Origin: Ophiocordyceps camponoti-saundersi (nom. inval.)
Lineage: Eukaryota; Ascomycota; Sordariomycetes; Hypocreales; Ophiocordycipitaceae
Direction of reading: 5' to 3'
Assembly: GCA_003339415.1 (NCBI GenBank)
Contig: PDHQ01000126.1
Span: 4,949-68,948 of the forward strand
Length of the DNA: 64,000 bases
Below, one piece after another: positions 33,920-44,882 of this stretch. How positions within the stretch are numbered: the stretch's first letter is position 1; each line of letters starts with the position of its first letter. The notes beneath the pieces were generated by a model, which was not told the origin of the DNA, did not search any database, and saw only the letters and a list, made by a program, of their open reading frames with translations. Both the position numbers and the translations under genes were made by a program.

Positions 33920-34404
33920 TTTCCATAACCCGGGCTCGAATATTTACTCGCCTCCCCTGCTGCTCGTCCTTCATCGTCCCCCCCCGCGGCATGACAAGCG
34001 TCTTCCCGCCATTGTCCATTCATTGTCTCTCCTCAAGGACTCTCGCTCCTCCTCGCTTTTGCTAGCCTTGCGGTATATCGCCCCTGTCCCTCCCCTGTCT
34101 CCTTGTGCCTGCAGCCTCTTTCTACGGAGTGGTGGAGAGTAACAGCCCGCGAGGCTTTCATCAATCAGCCTGGGTCCCCCTAGGTTGACCGCCACGCCTC
34201 ACCCGTGCAATCCCAGTTACCCTCCGGGGAAGAAAGGGGGGGGGATAGCCCACTCCACCAGAGCTCCCCCCAGACCTTGACACCCTCAGGGGGGGGGGGG
34301 GGGGGGTCAAATATAACCAACGCGTCCTACCTCGCATATTGTTTTCCCCTGCCCGTTTGTGCCCATCTCTCTCTGTCCATGTCTTACTGATGCGTCTGGT
34401 CTCC

Positions 34405-37400
34405 ATGCAGCATCATCCCCACCACCAGCAACAGGGTCTACCGCCTTCGCAGCATCTTCAACACTCGCGCCCCCCGAGCATTGTTCACCAGCATCAGCAC
34501 CCGCAGGGTCACGCGCAACAGCACCAGAGCCAGCACCAGCATCAGGGACAGCACCATCACCCGCACCCGCACCCGCATCACCAGGGCGCCTACTCGTCGG
34601 TCCCGCAGGCCTACCAGCCTGGAAACCAGGGTGCAAGCTCCCAAGACGGCCTGGGCTACTACAACCATCCAAGTCCCTACAGCACGCCGGGTGCCAACAG
34701 CGGATACACATCCGCAGGTAAGCCTCCCTGACCCCTCGCCGATGCCTCTCACCTTTCCGTCGTCGGGAGCCTCTCGACGCGATCGCTGTGCTGATGCCGT
34801 TCAGACACGTCCGACATGATGGCCGCCGCGCAAATCCCTCGGCCCCCGTATCCCCCAATGTCCTACCACACGCCGCAGTCCAACTCGCCGGCTTCAGTCC
34901 CTTCGCCTTCGCAGCATGACCAGCATCGGAGCATATACGGCCAGCCGCCGTCGCAGCATCTGCAGCAGTCCATGTACTACCAGCCGCAACCACACTACCA
35001 GTCGTTGCCCGCGCATCCAACCGCCTCGCCTTACGCCCAGCACGCGCACCACCCCCAGCAGCAGCAACAGCAGCAGCAGCAGCCCATTACGTCTCAGCCC
35101 GGTGTCATCATGTCCCATTCGGCGCCTCAAAACCAGATGACCCAGCACGCCGCGCAACACGCTCAGGCCGGCATGACTGGCAGCCCGCGTCCCAAGATCG
35201 AGCCTCAAGTCCCCGTGCAGCAGCAGCAGCATCAGCATCAGCAACACCAGCAGCAGCAGCTCTCGCGTCAGACCCAGGCCTCCCCTATCCCTCAGTCGCA
35301 GCACCAGCACAGCGCCCCTCCGCTTCAGAGCCCCGGCAACCCGGCAACCGGTGTCAACCCAAACGCTGCCCCGGGGCCCATCCCGGCCACCACGCCGCTC
35401 GTCGTCAGGCAGGACGGCAACGGCGTCCAGTGGATCGCCTTCGAGTACTCCCGCGACAGGGTTAAGATGGAATATACCATCCGCTGCGACGTCGAGTCCG
35501 TCGACACCAACGCACTCTCGGCCGAATTCAGGCAGGAAAACTGCGTCTATCCGCGCGCCTGCTGCCCCAAGGAGCAGTACCGAGGAAACCGGCTGCTGTA
35601 CGAGACTGACTGCAACCGGGTCGGCTGGTCGCTGGCCGAGCTTAATCCCCCCCTGCGCGGCAAGCGTGGTCTCATCCAGCGGGCCGTCGACAGCTGGCGA
35701 AACAGTAACCAGGACCCCCGTCTCCGGAGCCGACGGGTTCGCCGCATGGCCAAGTTGAACACGCGCAAGAACGTCCAGGGTACGCCCACACCGCACCCCG
35801 GCGCTGCCCACATGCCGGGGCCCGCCGCGCCGTCAGGGATGCCTGCCGCCCCCCCCATGGGGCCGGCTGGCGCACCGTCCCTGGGGAAGCCAGGGCTGGG
35901 CGGCATGGGACAGCCGATGCATCATCATGCCGGGGGTCATCATGACGGAGGTGCCCCCGGTGAAGAAGTTGGTATGTTCCACTAGGTGTGATGCTCAAGT
36001 TTATCTTCATCGTGGCTATTCCCTTCCCCTGCACGTCATCACCACATGGCACAACCATGCCAGGACGGTTGACGTCGTCACCCGCAATACCCCCCATCCC
36101 TGTGGCACGGCCTTTTTTCTTCTTTTTGATCTTTGCAAGATACCACTTCACTTTCCTGTCGTATCTCCTTAACGTCGAGTTCTTTTGCGAGATGCAAAAG
36201 CCCTTCAGGTGGTCCGTTCACTGTCTCGTCACTTTTTCCTTCTTTCATATGTCGGATTTCACGACGAGATGGATTGCGTCTATTGTATATTTTCTTCATT
36301 GTCAAGGCGTGATCGTCATCAATCATGTTGAACTACACACACACAGCATACCCTTTTGAAGTTGCCCCTCACCAGTTGGTGTTCATGATTATTCTCTTCT
36401 TTCTGTTTCCCTCCCCCCTTTCGCTTTCCTGTCGTTGGGCCAGGTCTCATGCCCTGGATATACCCATCGTCTGTATAATATCTGAAATTTGCATCGCGAC
36501 TTTGTTGTTCACCTCCGTTTGCGTCTCGTTGCGGCTTGCTTTCTTGCCACGTCATAGCGGAGGTCGTATAAGACGGCACCGGAATTGTCGTGAGTTCTCA
36601 GGCTAACGTTTTTCGCCGAGGTATCGGCAACTCCTACCAAGACCAACACCATCATCACGCCCCAGCACCTACGGGCCAGGGTGATGACTTGAGACAGGCG
36701 CATGTCTTCACAGGATACGGTGGTCAAGGCTACCCTACCGGCGCCCCAGGAGGACCGATGTCTCACATGGCTCCCCGCTCAGGCGGTGCGATCCCCGCCA
36801 GAAGCCACAGCCGATCGATGGCAGATGAGCCGGAAGGTCTCTTCCCAGACATTGCCGAGGCGAAGAAACGCAAGTTTATCTTGGTCGAGGACAATATACG
36901 CGGCTCGCGGCTCCGCGTCCGCGTGACGCTGGATGGCGTCGACACCAATGAAATTCCCGACAGCTTCCGCAAGGGTGCCAGCGTGTATCCTCGCAGCTAC
37001 TTCCCCAGGGAGATGCAGAGCCCGCCGCCGAGCGCAACGGGCTCGCGCTTCTTCGCCGATGACCTGTCGGACGACGGTATCCAGGACACGGAGGGTCGGG
37101 ACGCGAGCCACCACCGCGCACCGAAGCCGATCGGAGAAGTGGTCAGGGTAGCCTTGGCTGAGGGCCAAGAGGGCGAGGCCACAATTCCGAGAACGCGGCA
37201 ATCCCGACGCGGCAAGGAGGTCAGACTCAACGATCTCGCCTATCGGATGGCTTGGCTGCAGAGCCGCGTGTTTGCAGGCAGGACCGTGTTCCTGCAGCGA
37301 GCCCGTGAGTGAAATCGGGGGGATCTCTCATGTTTTGTGTTGGCAAGGCTGACTTTTCCGGGGGGTTGTTGTAGTCGACTGCTACCGCAACAAGACGCGG

Positions 37401-37517
37401 GCGGCGATCGAGGGCACCATGCGCGACGTGGCCACCGTGGCACCCTTTTACGAGACTCGAGCCGGCAAGCGGAGATGGACGGATCGAAGACGGCGAGGCG
37501 AAGAGAGCGAAGAATGA
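34405..37517 (+). CDS. Q/H-rich regulator with two DUF8032-like domains (Medusa/Ren1/Acr1-like)
   Basis: Predicted exons: 34405-34717, 34805-35971, 36573-37304 and 37375-37517, giving 784 aa. Introns 1 (87 nt) and 3 (70 nt) are well defined. Intron 2 (601 nt, donor GTATGT, acceptor TATAAG) was chosen for frame and is the weakest call. The start MQHHPHHQQQ could instead follow an upstream intron, since CATGCAG resembles an acceptor. Residues 1-300 are His/Gln/Pro-rich. Domain 1 (~308-425) has VQWIAFEYSRDRVKMEYTIR, ENCVYPRACCPKEQYRGNR and KRGLIQRAVDSWRNSNQDPR. Domain 2 (~590-780) has KKRKFILVEDNIRGSRLRVR, IPDSFRKGASVYPRSYFPRE, RGKEVRLNDLAYRMAWLQSR and ALDCYRNKTRAAIEG. The VYPR and YRN motifs recur in both, suggesting an internal duplication. 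Resemblance to conidiation regulators MedA/REN1/ACR1 is from memory and tentative; a nuclear role is likely. Confidence 0.72.
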
Positions 37518-37961
37518 TTGACGAGCATCTTGTGTCTTTTTGCCTTGCCCTTGTCACGACGCAATCGTTGGTATTGTTGGCTGGCGGATCTTGCCGCCGC
37601 CTCTTTGGTATCTTGCTGCGTGCAGGCCTTTGGTTCAGTTCATGATATCCGGTGTCTGCGTGAGGCACCAGCAACCCTTTTTATGCTGGATAGGGGGTTC
37701 ATCGTCCTATTTTTCACCCTTTTCGTTTCGACCCCCCTTTTTTTCGATTAATTCGAGTCGACTGATCAGACGGTGCTCTGAGTCGATGGTTTTAGCCGAC
37801 GTATGTGTTTTGTACAGAAACTGCAAAAAAACGACCTATACATATTGCCTGAATAGAGGATGGGAGACGTGAATCGAGCAGTTGGTGTCAAAGGAGCGTA
37901 GGAACGAAGGGTATGCGGCGACTTATATATGGAATTTGGATGAGCGGTATTCGTACAGGTC

Positions 37962-38078
37962 AGGGGGGGGGGGGGGGGGGGGGGAGGGAGGGGGGGAAAA
38001 AGGGGGGGGGGGGGAGGTGTGAGGGGGAGACAACAGAAGAGAAGCGAGAGAGACTCGAGAGGGAAAGANNNNNNNNNN

Positions 38079-38129
<51 letters not shown>
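37962..38129. other. Poly-G tract with 10-N assembly gap
   Basis: Ns occupy 38069-38078. To their right are about 50 consecutive G, and to their left other long G runs (37962-37984, 38003-38014). The gap length is nominal, and the junction may be a collapsed or artificially joined homopolymer. Confidence 0.9.
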
Positions 38130-38132
<3 letters not shown>

Positions 38133-39230
38133 GATGAGAGTGGCAGCTGGGCAGGGGTGGGAAAGATGTGCGAACGATGAAATACGAGAGGCTTCATCGA
38201 ACCGGGGGGGGAAGAGCAAGGGAAGGGTTGAGTTGAAAGAGGACTGGTCCCTGTTCTACATACATACGTGCTACCGGCCGAGTAGGGTCCAGGTCTAGGA
38301 GGATTGCTGGTAGGGGGGGTTGGAAGGGAGGAGTAGCAGAGGTCCGGGATCGATCCTCTTATGATGGTCTGTGACGGTATGCATGGTCTAGACAAGACAA
38401 CCCATCTGGGGGGGGGGGGGGATTGTTCGTACGGATACATACATACCTACGTACGTGTGAGTGGGTGTGTAAGTGTCTGCTAGTCTAGGATGGATTTCAT
38501 GATACGAATCAAATCAAAGAAATAAACAAGAAAGAGGCAGTCGGTGTAAAGAGTTGAGTTGAGATTTTTATTCGAGCCATCGGAGACCCGGGGCGGTCGG
38601 TGGTGGTGGCTCCATATCCATAACCCGCTCCGAGGTGGGGGGGAGAGGCCCCGGAGACCGGGGGGGGTGGAAGGGGAAAGGGGGATAAAAATCAAGAAGA
38701 TGGCGTATCCTGTACCGTGTTGCTGAGGGTTTTTTTTTTTCCCCTCCCCAGCCCTGGAAAGTTTTTTGGGGGAAAAACTGAGTCATGGGGATGGAGGGTT
38801 TGGCTTCACGGCGGTGTGTGCGTACATGTGTATGCTGTTCTATCGTGTTGACGGGGATGGTGGTCGGGGCGTTTTTGCTTGACTGACTCGGTGGGTGCTT
38901 GGTTGTCTCGGAGGGCGATGATGGGCTGTGGGTGAATTACGTGTGTGTGTGGAAGAGAGAGAGGGAGGGGGAGAGAGGGAGGGAAAGAGAGGGAGATTGT
39001 GATGTTCTTACGTTGTGTTTTTGTTGAGTATGTGAGATGGGATGGGATGAGATGAGATTTGGACAGAAGGGCTGAGGCGAGACGTATGTATGTGTATGAT
39101 GTTGATAACTTGATAAGTGACGAGGTGACGACATGTTTGGTGACGGCGAGATGAAGTACATACATATGTGACGTGATGAGCCATGTGCTGAATGAATTGG
39201 TTAGGTATGTATCGATGACTGCTGAGCCGT

Positions 39231-39291
39231 TCTTCTTCTTCTTCTTCTTCTTCTTCTTGTCGTGTCATGTCATGTCATGTCATGTCATGTT
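39231..39291. repeat. (CTT)n and (TGTCA)n repeats
   Basis: A CTT run (39231-39258) is followed directly by about five TGTCA pentamers (39262-39291). Confidence 0.88.
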
Positions 39292-42200
39292 AAGAGGGGG
39301 GGGGGGGGGGGGGCTTTCTTCTACGCCAAGGCCGGTTTGTCCACTTTCCGATCGATTTCGTTGAGCCTTCTCGCGCCTTTTTCTTTTCTTTCTTTTCCTT
39401 GTGGGTTGTTCCGGGGGCGTCGGATATTTGTATGTATGTACGACTGTCTGTATGGGGATAGGCTAGCGAAGGGGGGAGGGAGATGATACACGTTTTAAAA
39501 AATTAAAGTGAGGCATCCTATTTCTTCCCGAATGGGTGGCAGCTTTTCATTCATCGTGATTCTTCTTTTTTTTTAAACTCTATCCGTAGATGTATCAGTC
39601 TTCTTCTTCTTCTTCACAGCTTATAAGTATGTGAGTGAGTGAGTGAGTAAGAATCGTTCAAACTATCGGAACAGGGATGGACGTAGTGAAGTGGGCAAAA
39701 ACTGCCAAGGCTTTCTGTGAATGCCCAAGTGGCTGGTGTGACGGGACCTTTCCCCCCCTAAGCTATTCGTACAAGGCAGACACGCCCGACTAGTTTAGTC
39801 CCCCTCGTTGGCTTTTCAAGGTCCACGTGTGTAGCAAACCTGATTCTGCCTTGTACATAGTTGTAGGTAGGGATGGGTACCTACGTAACTCGCAAGACTG
39901 AAGAACAGCTCATCACTCTTCGACTGGGTTGTGGCGACTTCGTGCTGGTCATTCTCTTGCAAAGCTGCTGCGTCTTGGGCTGGGAATGAGCATGGGGGAC
40001 TTATATGGGTTCGAGGTCTCACGTTTGTACGATCAAGGACAGATCGATAAATGCCGGGCTATGAATTGGAGATCCCGGGTGCTAGCGGCGGTAGCAACCC
40101 AACTATCCGTACTCCCTACTCAGAATAGCATCTGGTCTTCTCTGTGACAGCTTCCTTTGGACGTGTCGATTCGGAAAGTTGATTGCTTACTCTCCGTCCG
40201 TTGGGCCGTTGTCGAGATGCATCCGTTGCAATTTCTGCGTAACGGTTATAGTCGAGGTTGGAGAAGGGGTGTTGCTTTTTGGATTCTTTTTATAGGGTAG
40301 TTGCTGGTGTTTCTTTCGGGATCAGGCGGTGGGTTGGGAGAGCTGGTGCGGTGAGATGAATGGCTGAAGAACAAAGGAACATGAGCGGGAAGGGAGGAAG
40401 ATGGTCACGTAGTGCTTGGGTCGAGTGGTGATTCATCCATGAGTAACTATATATAGCTATATCTCCCCATTACATGCAAGAAAGGAAGGCCGATACTGTA
40501 GACGTGTATACCTAGATGTGTAGTCATAATAGGGTCTATTAAAGCTTCATCCTGCATATAAGCGTTTGTATATACATATGTATGTACGGATACCAAATGG
40601 CCTCTTTTGCTGCGAGTCGTGATCCCTTCTCTCCGAAAGAGAGGTATCTACGGAGTATGCATCAGTCTTTGAGGGAAGCGGGGGATTCATACATACATAC
40701 ACGACACCTTTTGCCATCAACATCATCATCATCATCATCTTTGTGAAAGTGAGTAGACTCTGCAATTTATTTATAGGTAGGTCTCAAGAAAGAAGAAGAG
40801 ACTACCTAGTTTAGTTGGTAGGTAGGTCCGAACATGAACTGACGTGTATGTATGTATATACTGTGTTGTACGTTGCTATGGCATGTGAATAGGAGCATTT
40901 GTCTAGGCTTACGTACCTACCGACTGTTTATTGATGTTGTATCTGTTTGATTGTGAAGCAGCTGAACAGGGATGATGGTGGCCGATTAGATGTCGTGCAT
41001 TTTATGGCTTATTGATACGGATTACACATACTGACATACATTGTACGTTGAGGTTGTGCTGTGCTGGGCTTCCATAACACCACGTGTATCCGTATTGGCA
41101 GGGTGAGCATGTGCTTGAATAGAGCAGTCTTGGCAAATTCAGGCTTACATCAGGTCGACCTCTCCGCGGCCCGACAGCAACTTTCGGTGACGGGGGGCAC
41201 AAAGGGGAAGTGTTAATTCTTGGCTGACAGCCTGACAGACACAGCAAGTTGTTGTCAACTTGGTTGTTATGCAGACGCAGATCTAGCCCTCTTTGTTTTT
41301 TTTAAAACCGCTTCCGCTAACTATAAATAGGAAAGCTCTAGGCCTTGACAGTGGCACTTAATAAAGGATGAGGGAAAGGGGAGCAAGGAAATATAGAGAG
41401 AGAGAGAGAGTAAAAAAAGGGGGGCGATATCGGAGGTTTCAGCACTGGTGTGTGGGCTACGCACGGGGCAGGGTGATTGAGATGAGCAGAGCAAAATCGC
41501 GATTGAAGCGGGTGGTGCACAGGCGCCTACCAGTTGCTGATACATACCTATGTACATAGTAATTGTTCTTTTCTCCCCCATATCATCGGACCTTGCTGGA
41601 TGCGGCGCTTGGAGTTGGAAGCTACCGTTATGAGTTACCGCTAGGAGGTGTTTGCCATTGATGTGATCCGTATGTATGTAGTACCTGTAAGCTCAAGTTT
41701 GTACGCATGTATGTAGGTACTCAACGCCCTGCTTTAACGTGGCGGGCTACTTTCCATCCGTGGTGTGTCCGACTTCGAGGTACATGCTTAGCCTACCGGG
41801 TCTGCTACAGCCTTAGTACAGCCTACATACAGGCAAGCAAGCAAACCTGCCCAAACCAAGAACTTCCTTTTTCTCCCCATTGCCGGCCCGATCTTCAGGT
41901 TTCCCTTGCCTTGACATTTGTCCAAAAGCGCCTGGGCCTAGCACTCGCCTTCTATAGTAGGCACTTGGTTTTGTTAGTACCGTGATGTGACAACTCGGAA
42001 GGCAGAGCAGACTCTCCAGCCGGCGATAGTGGTACAGAGTATCCGTAGGCGTAGTGTAGGTACCTCCTTACTACCGTACTAACCCATTGGCTCCCCCCCC
42101 CCGGCCCCCCTTCTCCTCTCAGGCTCTCTCTCTCTTCTCTCTCTCTCTCTCTCTGCCCCCCAAAGCACTGGCTTGTTCCCCCCCTCCCGCCCGCCCCCCA

Positions 42201-43238
42201 CGGCTCCCTTTTTGCTTTTCTCTCCCTCCCTCTGCTTCCTTTCAGTGCCCCCCCCCCCTCCCCCCTCCTCATCTCTCTCTCTTTCTCTCTCCCGTACAAG
42301 ACTTTGTCTCTCATTCTCACCTTTCACCTCCAAACGCGAGCCTCCGGGTCTCTTTCGTCCTTCCCCCCCCACCCCTTTCCTTTACTTCTCCCTCCCTTCC
42401 CTTTCCGTTTCCTTCCTCCCCCCCCCTTCTCTTCCTCTTCTGTTAGGATTCGCATCGGCATCTTGTCGGGTCACCGCGAAGTGGCCTTCGATCTTGTGGA
42501 ATCCTTCATCGAAATTTTGCCCGTACCGACCGAACCGAAGAGGCTTCGAGCCTCGCCCACGATTTTTTTTCTTTCATTTTTTTTTATTCTCCTTCTACCT
42601 CGACAACCCTATTCGTCGAGAACAAAAAGAAAAATCCGATCAAATTGCGTGCACGGGCGGACAGCTGTGAACGGGACAACTCGACTCTTTTTCTTCCCCC
42701 CCCCAAACGATTATTCCGTGTCATCGTCGCTCCCCACGTCTACAATACAACCCACCGATCTCGAGGTAAGCTGCGACTCTCAATCGAAGGCTTGCATTCC
42801 TCCGCTGCCGTCGTTGCCCAGACGATGCAAGCCCGTCTTTCTTGTCATCACACTTGAGCTGCCTACTTTTTTTTTTCCCACCGATTCACATCTTCCCTAA
42901 TTTTCGCCCGCTTCACTGTCCCTCCCCGTTACCCGGAGGCCTGAGGCGGCAGTTTGTTCTGGAACTCCAGTGATTTGCCCGAGCCGCACCGAACTTGGCC
43001 CGGGTGGCGTTACTGCCCTGCAGAGCCTGTTGGCCGCCTCTCCACTCTTCTCTCACACGCACACGCACACGCACCACTCGCATTCGCCCTCTTCTCCGTC
43101 TACACTTTCCGTCCCTTCAGTCCCTTCGTTGCTGACCGCAGGCATAGCCAACTCTCGATCCGTCATTCCTCACCTGTGGTATAACGTGACGCTCTCGCTA
43201 CCCTGGTGCAACCAAGCCCTCGTACTTGTCTGCCCAAC

Positions 43239-44882
43239 ATGACGACCATGGTGAGTCCGTCCCACTCCTTTGTCGCCCCGTCACACGTTCCTTCTCCTCT
43301 TCCTCCTTCACTCCTCATCACTCCCTCCTTTTTTTCCGTCATCTCCTGTCCATTTCCCTGTGTTTGCCCGGTCGAGACAGAAAGGCGAGGCTTCCGACAG
43401 CCCCAGTGCCCGACGAGCCTCCTTTTCCCTTTTTCCTCACCGTCTTTTCACCGACCTCTGTCGTCCCCGTCCCCCTCCCCGTCGCACCCTTCACGCAATA
43501 CACTACCCGATGGCTGCTGTCCCGCTCGAATCGGACCCTCTCGGTCCGCTACGGAACCGCCCCCTCGCTGACGCCACTCAGGATCTCCGCGTCGGTAACA
43601 AGTATCGCATCGGCCGCAAGATTGGCTCTGGCTCCTTCGGCGACATCTACCTCGGCACCAACATCATTTCCGGCGAGGAAATTGCCATCAAACTCGAGTC
43701 CGTCAAGGCCAAGCATCCTCAGCTCGAATATGAGGCCCGCGTCTACAAGTCGCTCGCTGGCGGCGTCGGCATCCCTTTTGTCCGCTGGTTCGGCACCGAG
43801 TGCGATTACAACGCCATGGTTCTTGACCTCCTCGGCCCCAGTCTCGAGGACCTCTTCAACTTCTGCAACCGCAAGTTTTCTCTCAAGACGGTTCTCCTCC
43901 TCGCCGACCAGCTCATCTCTCGCATCGAGTACATCCACGCCAAGTCCTTCATCCACCGTGACATCAAACCGGACAACTTTCTCATGGGCATTGGCAAGCG
44001 CGGCAATCAGGTCAACGTCATCGACTTCGGTCTCGCCAAGAAATACCGCGACCCCAAGACCCACTTCCACATCCCATACCGCGAGAACAAGAATCTGACG
44101 GGCACCGCCCGCTACGCCTCCATCAACACCCATCTCGGCGTCGAGCAGTCTCGCCGGGACGACATGGAGTCGCTTGGCTACGTCATGCTCTACTTTTGCC
44201 GTGGTTCCCTCCCGTGGCAGGGTCTCAAGGCTGCCACGAAGAAGCAAAAGTACGACCGCATCATGGAGAAGAAGATGACGACGCCGACCGAGGTCCTCTG
44301 CCGCGGTTTCCCCAATGAGTTCGCCATCTACCTCAACTACACCCGCTCCCTCCGCTTCGACGACAAGCCCGACTACAGCTACCTCCGCAAGATCTTCCGC
44401 GACCTCTTCGTCCGAGAGGGCTTCCAGTACGACTATGTCTTCGACTGGACCGTCTACAAGTATCAGAAGAACGCCCAGGCCATCGCCCAGGCCGCCGGTC
44501 AGGCCAACCCGGAGGACGATGACAAGGCTCGTGCCTCGCGTGCCAACCAGGCCGGTGCCGCTGCTGCTGGCGGTGCTGCCAAGCCCGCCAACGCTGTTCC
44601 AAACCCACGTCGTAAGTACCTTGAAAGGGGCAGCGGCATGGCCGCCGACACTCCCGATGCCAACCGTGCCATTGGCGGTAGCGACAGGATGTGAGTCTCG
44701 CCCAAACGAATCGTTTTCCCAGTAAGGAGTCACTCCTGCCCTCGGTCCGATCCTGTCCTGATTCCCGCCGCCCAAATGCCTGATTTGCTGACATGCCGTG
44801 GCTGACTCAGTCCACGGTAAATAGGCTGCGTTCAGCTTCGAAGGCCGCCAACGATGCTTCGGACGGCTATCGAGCACATTGA
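43239..44882 (+). CDS. Casein kinase I (Hrr25/CK1 delta-epsilon type)
   Basis: Three exons: 43239-43250 (MTTM only), 43582-44690 and 44825-44882, giving 392 aa. Intron 1 is 331 nt (GTGAGT...CTCAG) directly after four codons, and intron 2 is 134 nt. The kinase domain starts [20 protein letters not shown]. It has the CK1 hallmarks: ATP lysine in [47 protein letters not shown], and the CK1-specific [20 protein letters not shown] in place of APE. The C-terminal tail is short and Ala-rich and ends [20 protein letters not shown]. It lacks the Cys-Cys palmitoylation signal of Yck-type CK1, so the enzyme is expected in cytosol, nucleus or at endosomes. Hrr25-type kinases act in ER-Golgi traffic, ribosome maturation, autophagy and the circadian clock (Neurospora CK1a). 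Confidence 0.95.

Larger units (their letters stand above)
28752..34404. other. 5.6-kb gene-free, repeat-rich upstream region
   Basis: No credible coding gene. It contains poly-G 28866-28891, (GA)n 28945-29001, CTAC/ACCT repeats near 29763-29795, (GAT)n near 31000-31029, (CAG)n 32235-32271, (GT)n 32822-32848 and 33718-33738, (GA)n 33445-33487, poly-C 33851-33919, and many TACA/GTAT and TCCGTA/TACGGA words. The right-hand 1-2 kb may be a long, intron-containing 5' leader of the downstream regulator, as described for medA-type genes; this is inference. Confidence 0.5.
37518..43238. other. 5.7-kb spacer: repeats, assembly gap, then CK1 leader
   Basis: No supported gene. It contains the N-gap in poly-G (37962-38129), CTT and TGTCA repeats near 39231-39291, poly-G near 39296-39313, GAGT repeats near 39634-39650, a (CAT)n tract near 40719-40740, and TCCGTA words. 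From ~42,080 to 43,238 the plus strand is strongly pyrimidine-rich (C and CT runs), probably the promoter and 5' leader of the casein kinase gene. Confidence 0.5.

Noticed and set aside
39990..40070. tRNA-like GGTTCGAGGTC (B-box-like) segment
   Set aside because: No matching A-box, acceptor stem or anticodon arm could be folded around it.
43549..44877. 442-codon open frame antisense to casein kinase I
   Set aside because: It lies entirely over a strongly conserved kinase. Its composition (Val/Asp/Glu/Leu from reverse codons) is what a GC-biased third position produces on the opposite strand. No start context or domain.
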